From NCBI RefSeq assembly GCF_000143415.4, contig NW_003314267.1, positions 3,161,407-3,225,406 on the forward strand: a DNA stretch of 64,000 nt, given 5' to 3'. How positions within the stretch are numbered: the first letter of the stretch is position 1; the number at the start of each line of letters is the position of its first letter. The notes beneath the pieces were generated by a model. That model made no database searches. It had not been told where the DNA came from and saw nothing but the letters and a program-made list of their open reading frames with translations. Position numbers and translations under genes: made by a program. The DNA comes from Selaginella moellendorffii. Taxonomy: Eukaryota; Streptophyta; Lycopodiopsida; Selaginellales; Selaginellaceae. This document shows, piece after piece, positions 33,258-43,112 of this stretch.

Positions 33258-36200
33258 CTAGTCTTCTTCCTCCTCGTCCTCGTCTTCGTCTCCTTCTTCC
33301 TCCTCGAATTCTCCCTCTTCTTCCTCGTATTCTTCCTGTTCTTCGTGGCCTTCTTCCTCGTCAAAGAGCGATGAAATGCCTTCGTAGTCGATCTCTTCGG
33401 GCTGCGCCGCCTTCGCTGCCTTTGGCGTCGCCGGTTCTTCGCCTTCATCACCGCCGCCGCCGAGCGATGGACGCATTGAGAGCATTATCTTTAGAGGCAA
33501 GCAGCAGCAGCCACAGAGTGGTGTCAAGATCCCCATGCCCTGAAGCAAAAGTAGAACATAGAAAGCTGCAAGAAATTCCGAGTGAGATCCGGAGAACTGT
33601 GTGATCAACTCGGAACTTTACCCAGTGCTGCAGCCACAAGGCCTCCAACAAAGAAGAGGATCTTCTTGACACAAAAGTGAGCGATGAAGCATCCAATGTC
33701 GAATGCTCCAGGGCAGTTGCTGCATGGAAAAGTTATACAAGAACGAACGCTAAATGAATGAATGGTTTGCTTACTCGCATTTGCCGAGCAGATTGTTGAA
33801 GAGACCAAACATTTTCCTGAAGGGAGATGTCACGACATTGAACGCGCCCTTGGCAATTCCTTTGATTCCCGCTCCAATCTTTCCAAAGAAACCCAAACCA
33901 CCTAGTCCTTTCGCGAATGTATCGTTTTTTGATCCTGCTATTTGAACTCCACCCTGGTTACAAGCCACAAAATCAATTCATGACAAAAAGTGGTGGATCA
34001 CTGTGCACACATACCACTTGCGAGCCGTTATTGAAAACGGTAGCGGTGGTGGAGAACTTGGCCTCCTTGACATCGCAGTTTTCTCCTTCGGAATCACGGA
34101 GTGTCACTGCAGAGAAAGAAACAAACAGATTGAAAATAAAGAGACTGAATGCAATACCGATGCAGGAGTTTTTCGTTGCATCTGTGCTCCTCGTTATCAA
34201 TGTGTATAAAAAAGTTTGAGGAACATTGGGTATCATGGAAACCCTTTTTCCCTGAAACAAAATGCTAATCAGGAAACAGAGAACGGTGGAAGTTTGTGAG
34301 AGAAGAGAAACTTCTTTACCTCCAAAGGATTGATGTTTGCCGAACATTCCACCTACAGAAGAGACCAGAGTTAAAAGCCTCGCCATGCAGCTTCTAAAGC
34401 AAGTACTCACATACACGCCATAGGACGCCTCCAGTGATCCGTCATTCACCACTGTAAGCGTCAGAGTCCCGCCGGTGGACATTGCCTCAAAAGGCGGCAC
34501 CTCAACCTTGACAATTTTTCCAGTACTCCTGCAACCAATAAACTTCACAGCACATTTTCATCTGGAAAAATTGGAAGGAAAGAAGGATGAGCGAACGAAC
34601 TTGTTTCTCCGGAATGACACGTTATCAGCAGCAATCTCGATGGTTATCAGCGAATTTGTTGGGCTGACAGCAATTTGGAGCGCATCTGGTACCAAGCTCT
34701 GCAGTTCAAACTGTATATCCAACACTAGCGTGTGTGTAATTCGCTTACCCTGTATGATCCATACCGAAACAGACCATGGATGGCAAGCCGACCCTTGCCT
34801 AAAGCTGCCAAGTCTTCCTACAAGCTCACGTAGGATTAAGAAAGAAAACAAAGTTAGAGAAGCACGTACTTTGATGAAATCGATAAGCTGTTCACCGATG
34901 CACATCCCCAAAGCCCCGTCGCAAGTTCTTGGCTGCTGAGCATAGCCCAGGCAAGAGAGTCCAATCCTGTCGCATGCTGATCCAGTTAACGTGACTCTAG
35001 CCTCATCTACGAGCATCCACAATCTGCCATCCGCCCTTGGACTGCCCTGCTCACAAGTTTAGTCTTCACGAAAAACTATGAATGCATCGAGGACGCTTCT
35101 CTACCCTTGTAAACTGTTGCCAGTTACCGTCTGGTTTCTCAGCCTGGACGAGCATTACAAGTGAGCAACTAGCAAGACTTGCAAACCTGATATGTATACG
35201 TACCCTTGGTACGAAGAGATACCTTCCATCCAAAACCGGGATTTGTGTGTAAGATCCCAGATCTCCAATAAGGTAGGCAATAAAGGTCCTGGGACCATTA
35301 ATCGCGGACATCGCAGAGGGACTCAGACGGACAAATTCCTGGAACGAGAAGTGTGAGCCTCAAGACGAAACCTATTATCCGTGAACTCGCCTTGTTCCCG
35401 TTTTGATCTGTGAGTGTGATTGTTATTTCGAAACTAATGGTACCAGTTCGGATGCGAAACATGACACACCTGCACAAGCCTTGGTGCGTTATCACGCAGC
35501 AAAAGAAAAATAACACCAACAGAGGGAGAAGAACTCACCACATTTGGCCGAAGCGAAGGCAAAATGCATAGCCAGCGTCACTTATACCGCAATGACCAGG
35601 CTTGGGCATTCCTCGAAAGTGTTTGATTTGTTTGAGTGGCTTGCATGTACAGCAAAAGCCCTGCAAAAGGCAAGGCTGAAAAATCAAAGGACATAAAAAC
35701 TCCAAACGAAACTTACTGAGCTTCCTGGTACAACGTTTCCCTTTGAATCGCCCAGTCTGTATGGAGAAGATCACACAGGAAGAGTCAGTGTCACAAATGG
35801 ATCTACCCGAAAATCTGAAAGGATAGTTCTTACACTCCACAGGTTGCTTTATCGTTGAGCTTGGTGTTGCAGCCTTTTTTCTTCTTGATGACGCGCTCAT
35901 TTAGATCACCTGCAACATTCTATTCATCCAATCTCTTCTCGCACTAGAGCTCTTCGAGAGGAAGAAAAAGAGCCAAAAGAAAAGAAATGCAAGGCCTCAC
36001 CTTCAGGTACTCGAGCGCGTACTTGACAATGCTGTCCGTCTTGGCGATGTTCACGGAAATGGATTTCTCCAGCACTTGCTTGCCGTCGCGGCTCGTCGGA
36101 TCCTTGACCTCGGCGATGAGCGCCTCGCCATTACCCCCCTGGAAGAGCCAAGGGCAAAATTTCCAGAACCCTAGCTAGAAGTTTGGAGCTTACATCGCCC

Positions 36201-36373
36201 GATGGAATCGCGACCGTGACCAAGATCTTCTTCTTGCACTGGATGGCATTGGGATCGCCCGTGTTGACGCACACATCAAGATCGCTCTTGGAGATGGTCG
36301 TCATGTTGATGGATGGATTCCATAACAGCGCTTGCAAAAGAAAGAGGAGAATCCATTTTACCGCCATTTCCAT
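33258..36373 (-). CDS. HAP2: Gamete membrane fusogen HAP2/GCS1
   Basis: Eighteen exons: 36194-36373, 36001-36138, 35834-35919, 35717-35756, 35539-35660, 35391-35469, 35204-35338, 35105-35143, 34870-35046, 34749-34817, 34601-34698, 34411-34528, 34320-34352, 34158-34251, 34015-34106, 33775-33953, 33622-33719 and 33258-33565. They close in frame to 694 residues. Evidence: signal peptide about 1-24; KKKILVTVAIPSGD then GEALIAEVKD near the N-terminus; the Cys-rich HAP2 core (QGFCCTC, HCGISDAGYAFCLRFG); VRLSPSAMSAING with TFIAYLIGDLGSYTQIP; a WMLVDEARVTLTGSACDRIG block; and one transmembrane helix about 580-609 followed by Cys-rich GCCCLPLK. HAP2 sits in the male gamete membrane and drives sperm-egg fusion. 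The cytoplasmic tail (about 632-694) is extremely acidic. The intron at 35339-35390 has a GC donor. RuvB-like 1 starts 142 bp downstream. Confidence 0.93.
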
Positions 36374-36682
36374 CCAGTTTAAAACCGAAACTTTAACTGT
36401 TCCTTGGCGGCAAAGTAGATTTGAAAGTTAGGGTTCTTCACCTCCATTAAATTGATAATGGTTTTGTCCTGGAATGCGATGGACAGATTTACAAGTTCTA
36501 GTTGATGGAATCACGGAAGCGTTAAACCTTTTTTATGAGCGTTGCACACCCAGTGCCTCACGTAAAGAGAAGCAATCAAAGGAATATATAAGCGATGATA
36601 ACTTCGCTCAAGTTCTAATCGATCGATATCCATCGATCCAAAGCAACGAACAAAGGAAAACGAGATAAAACGAACGTCCATC
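36374..36682. promoter_or_regulatory. Divergent intergenic region between HAP2 and SWEET
   Basis: 309 bp separate the two start codons, so both promoters and leaders must lie here. A TATA-like GAATATATAAGC occurs at 36580-36591, about 90 bp before the SWEET start. No clear TATA box faces HAP2. Confidence 0.45.
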
Positions 36683-37865
36683 ATGGGACTCAACATGAAG
36701 ATGCTACTGGGCATTCTCGGTAAGTAAACTCACAAACTTAGCTCTGACGATTTCACTATCTCCATCTCTCTCCTTCTCAGGAAATGCCACTGCTGTTGCT
36801 CTGTTTGGAGCACCACTGTAAGTATCATCCATCAGATCATCAAAAACTTCCAGAGATCAAGCAAACCTGAGAGTGGAAACTTGGATCTATCTTTGCAGGC
36901 CGACGTTCTGGGAGATCGTCCGGAGCAAATCCACGCAGGAGTACTCGGGCCTGCCGTACGTTTGCACGCTCTTCAACTGCATGCTGTGGATCCTCTACGG
37001 CATGCCGTTCGTGAAGCCGCACAGCATGCTCATCATCACCATCAACGCCGCCGGCTGCGCGATCGAGCTCGTCTACACCGCCCTCTACCTCTCCTATGCC
37101 ACCAGAGCCAAGATGGTATACTTGCAACTTTCCGAGGACCACCTTGGTTGGAATCCCTTCTTCGCGTTTCCGGACCCGGTCTAAACTTCTCGGTGAAAAT
37201 CCGTACTGCAGGTGAAGGTGCTGAAGATGCTGGGTGCCGTGGCTGTAGCATTTGGACTGATCACGCTCACCACCGTCAAGCTTGCTGACACCCACGACGA
37301 GAGAATAACCGTGGTCGGATCCGTCTGCGTCGCGGTGGCCATTGCGATGTACATCTCTCCACTGACTGTCATGGTGACGACGCAGAGTCTCTCATCTTTC
37401 TTTCTAACCGTGTCCTTGTTGCTGCCTTGCGTAGAAGCTAGTGATCCAAACCAGAAGCGTCCAGTACATGCCGTTTCTATTGTCGCTCTTCGTTTTCCTC
37501 AACAGCTTGGTGTGGACCTTCTATGCCGTTGTAACTCGGGATATCTTCATCGCTGTAAGTGTTCTTCCTTCCCTCTTTTTTTTTTTTTTTTGTTTTTTTT
37601 TGTTTTTCGATGTTACTTGAGAATCTGAAACCAAAAAACAAATTGTTGTTGTTAGATACCAAACGGACTTGGTTGTCTCTCGGGCATCGCTCAACTCAGC
37701 CTCTACGCGATCTATAGAAACAGCAGCAGTGACAACAGCACCGAGGAGAATACTACCAAGACAATGTATAACAATGCACTATGCAACATTCAAATCGACC
37801 AGCTGGGAGCAAACGGCGACGACATGAAGAAACCAAGCTGCAAACACCAATACGAGCAGCAATAG
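36683..37865 (+). CDS. SWEET sugar transporter (MtN3/saliva family)
   Basis: Six exons: 36683-36719, 36781-36817, 36899-37115, 37212-37373, 37435-37554 and 37656-37865, giving 260 residues. The first MtN3 repeat (about 8-95) reads GNATAVALFGAPLPTFWEIVRSKSTQEYSG, with the conserved Pro and the LPYVCTLFNCMLWILYG stretch. The second (about 130-215) has MYISPLTVMKLVIQTRSVQYMP, LSLFVFLNSLVWTFYAV and PNGLGCLSGIAQLSLYAIY. Seven transmembrane helices are expected, with a hydrophilic cytosolic tail rich in Asn/Thr/Gln. SWEETs move sugars down their gradient across plasma or vacuolar membranes. Which sugar, and whether it is expressed with the neighbouring gamete gene, cannot be told from sequence. It converges with the ABCG gene 145 bp away. 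Confidence 0.94.
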
Positions 37866-38009
37866 CAGGACTTTTAGAGCTAGACAAACACATTTTCTGG
37901 AAAAAGAAAAAATGGAACATAATGTCAGATAGAGCTAGCAAACAAGAAAGAAACAATTCAAGCTCGAGCAAAGAAAAAATTACTTTACCTGGGTGTAGCT
38001 ACAGCGAGC

Positions 38010-40460
38010 TTATTGTCTTTTGGTAGCACCGGTTCGACGAAGAGCAACGTAGAAAAGGAACCGAAACAGGACGCCAAATCCAATCGTAACTCCCAGGCAC
38101 GTCCACCGCCCCAGCTGCGTTATGTAAAACCGGTGCAAAACGTCGCTCCCATTCATCACACAGGTGTCTTCGTCGATGTCGCCATAGGAGGTGCCTTGAA
38201 GAGCACTCCTCACAATAGCCAGCATCATCTTCACTGCTGTCTCGTTCACGTCTTGAAGAGGAGTGCCGTACAGTATCTGCTTCCCTGTCTCGAAGCAAGC
38301 CCCGTCTCGAGAAAACTCGTTGATGAGAACAGCTTCGTACGGGTACTTGATGATGGAGAGATAGTGAAACCAGATCCAGTACCTGGGAATGCGTTCTCTG
38401 GAGATGAAGAAGCCACTGAGCAGTAGAAAATAGGCGAGCAGCGCCACGACCACGGTGTAGCCGAGCATAACGTTGGGAATCACCGCGGAGAGAAAAGTGA
38501 CGAAGGAGTTGCCCGCCCAGAACGATGCCCAGAGAATGAGGAACATGAAGAGGAAACCCGGCGCTCCACCACTCAGTCCCACTGTCCACCATATCGTCGC
38601 CGCAAATGCGATGGAGAGCAAGCCGAGGAAAGGCACGTAGATGATCGCGTTTGCGAGCACATACGACGACTTTCTGTAAGCGCTGTGAGCAGTCTCTCGC
38701 ATGAAAATGTACCTCTCCTGGAGAAAGACCGGCAGAGCATCTGCGCAGGTGTAGAAGGTCGTAGAGATGGCGAAAGCAAGAAAGCCCAAGCGCTCCTGGA
38801 CACCTTTCGGGCTGTGGTCCAAGTTCCAGAAGATCGTTGCCAGCAGACCGGCAGTGAGGATAACTGTGCCCAGCCGCATGAGAAAGAGCTCCGGAGTCCG
38901 CCTGATGTTGATCAAGGAGCGCTTGATGATGACGAGCATTTCAACCCACCAAGGATTCGCAAACCTCGCCACCTTTGCTCCGTTGCACCTGTCGCCACAA
39001 TCGTGTGCCTGGGCCCTTGCTGCGACCAGTTTTCCCCTTGAAATGCTGACGCTTATGGCTGTTTTCACGTCTACAGCGGGCCCGGACAGCAGCATCTCCT
39101 CCGGCCTGAGCTCTTTGGACGTCCAGAGCTTCGAAAACTCGACGAGGGGCTTGATTCCTCCTGGCGAGGAATGCAACTCTTGAATAAGATCCAGCGCAAA
39201 CTCGGTGCTGTTCTCGTGCTCAGGCACCGATCTTCCGTAAGCCGTGAAGTACGGGCCGAGTTCCGAAGGTGGTCCATTGTATACCGTCTGCCCGTGAGCG
39301 AGGAATATAAGTCGATCAACCAGCCCCATGATCCTGTAGCTTGGCTGATGGATCGACAGTATCACAACGCTTCCCGTCTGTGCGATCTTCTGGAGTGTCC
39401 TGACCACCATGTAGGCGCTCGTTGAGTCGAGCCCCGACGTAGGCTCGTCCAAGAAGAGAAGCAGCGGGTCGTGGATGATGTCGATTCCAATGGAAACTCT
39501 CCGCCTCTCCCCTCCGGAAACACCCCTCCTGCCTTCATCGCCGATCATGGTGTTGGCGACACGCTGGAGTCCCAGCTGCTCGAGCAACATCTTCACTCTC
39601 TCGACCTTCTTCTGCCGTGAGTGTGTTTGAGGCAGCCTCACGTTCGCGGAGAACATGAGTGTCTCCTGAACCGTAAGCATCGGGAAGAGCAAGTCATCCT
39701 GCATCACGTACGCCGAGATGCTCCTCAAGAGCCTGGTACCGACTTCCTCCCCGTTCAGCGTGATGCTGCCTTTCAAGCTTCCTTTCGCAATCCTCAGCGC
39801 CAAGGCGTCGATAAGTGTCGACTTTCCTGACCCGCTCGGACCCATGACTGCCAGGATCTCCCCTTCTCTTGCTTCTCCTGAGACATTCTCCAGCAAGTTC
39901 CTGGCTTGGTTGTCTTCCGGAATGGCGGAGCTGGAAGACTTTGTCGTCCGAAATGGCCACCTCGATCTTCGTTTTTCGTAGACCGTGTACGTGAGGTCCG
40001 AAAACTGCAACAGGATGAGCGGCTTCGACTTGTCGATGGAGTTCCACAGCCCGTCCAGATCTACCACTTGATGCGCTGATGCTATGCGAGGCACTGACCC
40101 ACTGGTGATGATACCTCTTGCGTTCTCGTTCTCCTTCTCTTTATCCAGGCTCTCTTCTTCCTCTTGCTGTAGCTTGCGTAACTTATTGAGAAGTTCTCCC
40201 AGCCGCGCGGGCTTGCTGATCGCAATCTTCCCCTGGACTGGCGTCGTGTGTGTCCTCTCCGAGGAGCTTTGAGCCGACGAAGCGATGCCATTTTCCTTGC
40301 CTTCGATCTCGCTAGCACTGCGTCGCGATGCTAGCTCCACGAACACCTCAGCTCCAGAGATAGGTGTAGGATTCGATTCAGTGACCTCCATCTCTGAGGA
40401 TCCAAAGAAAGGTGCTTCCTCGTGCTGGAAATCTCTTGATGGATGATGATCGCGATCCAT
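38010..40460 (-). CDS. ABCG (white-brown complex) half-size transporter
   Basis: Intronless 816-residue half-transporter with nucleotide-binding domain first. Walker A GPSGSGKST at 207-215, ABC signature VSGGE at 314-318, Walker B LLFLDEP at 334-340, and an H-loop HQPSYRI near 371. A six-helix ABC-2 membrane domain follows (about 520-810), with NPWWVEM just before it. A long N-terminal extension (1-145) is Ser/Glu/Lys-rich. The C-terminal region (EDTCVMNGSDVLHRF, W-C-G-T-FG-LFRFLFY) resembles the Arabidopsis ABCG1/2/6/16/20 group, which exports suberin and pollen-wall lipid precursors. That substrate is inference. Half-transporters must dimerise. 40461-41177 upstream is probably promoter and leader and holds no other gene. 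Confidence 0.93.
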   Translation of the reverse strand: MDRDHHPSRDFQHEEAPFFGSSEMEVTESNPTPISGAEVFVELASRRSASEIEGKENGIASSAQSSSERTHTTPVQGKIAISKPARLGELLNKLRKLQQEEEESLDKEKENENARGIITSGSVPRIASAHQVVDLDGLWNSIDKSKPLILLQFSDLTYTVYEKRRSRWPFRTTKSSSSAIPEDNQARNLLENVSGEAREGEILAVMGPSGSGKSTLIDALALRIAKGSLKGSITLNGEEVGTRLLRSISAYVMQDDLLFPMLTVQETLMFSANVRLPQTHSRQKKVERVKMLLEQLGLQRVANTMIGDEGRRGVSGGERRRVSIGIDIIHDPLLLFLDEPTSGLDSTSAYMVVRTLQKIAQTGSVVILSIHQPSYRIMGLVDRLIFLAHGQTVYNGPPSELGPYFTAYGRSVPEHENSTEFALDLIQELHSSPGGIKPLVEFSKLWTSKELRPEEMLLSGPAVDVKTAISVSISRGKLVAARAQAHDCGDRCNGAKVARFANPWWVEMLVIIKRSLINIRRTPELFLMRLGTVILTAGLLATIFWNLDHSPKGVQERLGFLAFAISTTFYTCADALPVFLQERYIFMRETAHSAYRKSSYVLANAIIYVPFLGLLSIAFAATIWWTVGLSGGAPGFLFMFLILWASFWAGNSFVTFLSAVIPNVMLGYTVVVALLAYFLLLSGFFISRERIPRYWIWFHYLSIIKYPYEAVLINEFSRDGACFETGKQILYGTPLQDVNETAVKMMLAIVRSALQGTSYGDIDEDTCVMNGSDVLHRFYITQLGRWTCLGVTIGFGVLFRFLFYVALRRTGATKRQ

Positions 40461-41177
40461 GGCAGCAGAGCAGGGCTTTCATCGCCATTGTGCTCTAAGA
40501 TAGCTGCCGATTAGCATCGTCTTGTGTCAGGGATCGAAGAGAAGCTCCTCTCAGAAGCTCAATCTGGAGAGAAACGATCGAAATATCACACCGAGGCCTC
40601 ACATTCCCACGATTTCACTCACCAGGAGCGAGGTATCGGCCAGATTACGAAACGAAGCTCCCTTGCGTCGATCAGCTCCGCCTAGAGAGAAATATATATC
40701 CCGCGATGAGACAAAAGCTTCGATCGCAAGCAAGAAACCGCCAAAGAGACTCGAGATTTCAAGAAATCCAAGAACAAACAGACACACTTACAAAGGGGAA
40801 GATCATCTACCGCAAGTAAAACGTGACGGCGCGCACAGTAGGGATGGGATCGCGACGCAATGGGCGAGCGAAGGGATCCTTATTGCCCCTGTTGTCCTTG
40901 GGCACGCTTCTCCATATCATTTAGGTTTTCCACCTGAGCCTCTTAATATCACTCACAGCAATTCCAGAGCCCGTCGCCATTTACGCGCCCACCCGTCAAG
41001 GAACTTCAAAAATTCAAACTGGAGGAGCCCTAAAATCTCTCCACCTTTTAATCAATCCAACCAACGCATCTAAGATAAGCCACCCACAAGAAATTTTCTT
41101 TACGGTGGATCACGGTAATGAAATCTTTGTTGGTCCAACACTGCAAGTTAAGAAAGTCTTTGGCGAGAGCATTAATT

Positions 41178-42969
41178 TTAACGCAGAGTTCCTGACAACT
41201 GATCGATGAAATGCTCGATGGTGACGAAGAACTCGACGATCGCAACTTCCAGCGGCTGTGCTCTACCCGATTTGTACGTGACCGTCGCCACCGAGTCTTG
41301 CGAGTAATCCATTTCTTCGTCCTCCACATTGCATCCTAAGATCCACCAAAACGTTAGCTCAAGAGATCTAGAAACCAAGAAAAAGGAGAGAAAAACATAC
41401 CAGCTTCTTTGAACACAGCTCCAAGCTGCTTCCTCATCTCCCTTATAATCGGAAGAAGCTCCTCGTCGTCGAGATTAAGGTCCTTCAACAGGTCGAGAAT
41501 CCCCTCCAGTGTTGATTCCATGTCGACTTTGCGGTTTATCAATGCCGTGCGTGACGTCTGGTTCACGTTGATCTTCACCTGGGTTTGTTCTAGCTTGCCA
41601 TCGACCTCATTCACCACCTGAGACACAAGAAAGCTCTTTAGATCATGCAAGTACTTTCTTCGAGCCGGATCTACCTGGAGGAGCTGGTTCACTAGATCAT
41701 AAAACTCACTATTCTGCCGCTGAGCTTGTTTAACAGAGTTGACAACTTCGTTGGGATCGTCGATACCGAGTACATCCATGATGTTTGCCAGGGCCTTAAG
41801 CTCGATCCAAATCCTCTGTTCTTCGCTGCATTCCTTTGGTGGTTTACCCCTCTGGCCAGTCACCTGAACTACCAACAAAAAACTCATGAGCGTAATAAGA
41901 AACTTGAGACGAGCAATCACAGGTACCATCATCTTACAAATTGATCCGCTGGGTTGACCACTTTCGACAAAGGCTCTGGATCCATTATAGCCCATCCTTC
42001 AGTTTCTCTCCACAAATCGTAGGCTCGCATGTCCGCCTCGATCTCGTGGATATCTAAACATCGAATCAAGCTTAGTAACCGCCTGAAAGGAAATGTATAA
42101 CCTGTGATCCGCTCCTCAAAGTCGTTTCTCTCCTCGTAAAAGAGATTGCTTTGCTTTATGCATTCCTCGATCGCAACCTCCATAACTGCAACTTCTGCCT
42201 CCATGTTCTTACGCACGTTTTCATAAAACTCTTTCTCCTCACTGAGCTCCTGCATCTTTGCCTGGAGAAGCTTGTTTTGCTTTTTCACCACGTTGAGGTC
42301 GATAACAGCCTAGCAAAAAATCCCAGATTAACAAGTGATCGCTATAATAATATAGCTGAAAAGGCACCTTTTGCAGCCGGTTTTCGGTAATCGCAACTCG
42401 TATCACAGCTTGCTTGTACTTATCCCTCGCATTGAAAATACCTCCCATGCTTTTCTTAGCTTTCCTCAAGCCAGCATATGATTCTCGTAAAGAGCCTTCC
42501 AGCCCTTCCAGCCTTTTGGCTTCAGATATGACCATCTGACTGAACTTGTCGGCCTCGGACTGCAGAGAGGTTGCTTGCCGACTGACATCCTAAAAACCAA
42601 AAAAGCTCTTCCCGTCAATCACAGATAAACTGCCATGTAGTGGAAAGTAGCAGCACCGGAATGTAATACGTCTCGATTTTCTCCCGAATCCCTCGATTCT
42701 CTGTTTCAAGACTGGCGAGCAAAGCCTCTTGCTTCCGCAGGATGTTCTCGCTTTCATTGTGATAGGATTGCCTGCTCTTCTCGATTACCCTGTAGTTCTT
42801 ATGAACCACCTTCAGCTGCATAATGATCACGATAAATGAATAAAGAAACAATGGAAAACTCTCACAAACAGCTTACATGTTTTTGGTTTGGACCTTCAAC
42901 GGGATTTCCTACAGATGAAAGCTCTTCCTCGCTTGCCGTTGACAGTTCCTCCTCCGCCTCTTCTGACAT
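41178..42969 (-). CDS. Outer-dynein-arm docking-complex-like coiled-coil protein (ODA1/DC2, CCDC63/CCDC114 family)
   Basis: Seven exons: 42877-42969, 42657-42815, 42368-42589, 42102-42309, 41938-42053, 41401-41863 and 41178-41335, giving 472 residues, mostly coiled coil. The N-terminus is acidic. Family-like landmarks: SENILRKQEALLASLETEN, MGGIFNAR at 132-139 followed by ENRLQKA, FYENVRKNMEAEVA, IMDVLGIDDPNEVVNSV, FYDLVNQLL, and a late GCN at 421-423. These match Chlamydomonas ODA1 in kind and order. The docking complex anchors outer dynein arms on flagellar doublets, so expression in spermatogenous cells is expected. The call is by recalled family resemblance and not by alignment. Another flagellar coiled-coil protein is the alternative. 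Confidence 0.75.
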
Positions 42970-43112
42970 TTTGGCAGAATCTACCTAGTAGAGATTTGAG
43001 AACCCATTTCGCTTGAACTTTGAGTACCTTTTGCCGCGCTTCGAGACGCCAAAAGCTTTGCGTTCCACGTCAGCAGTCTGTTATTTAACAAAACCTCGGA
43101 ATATTCGCGTAG

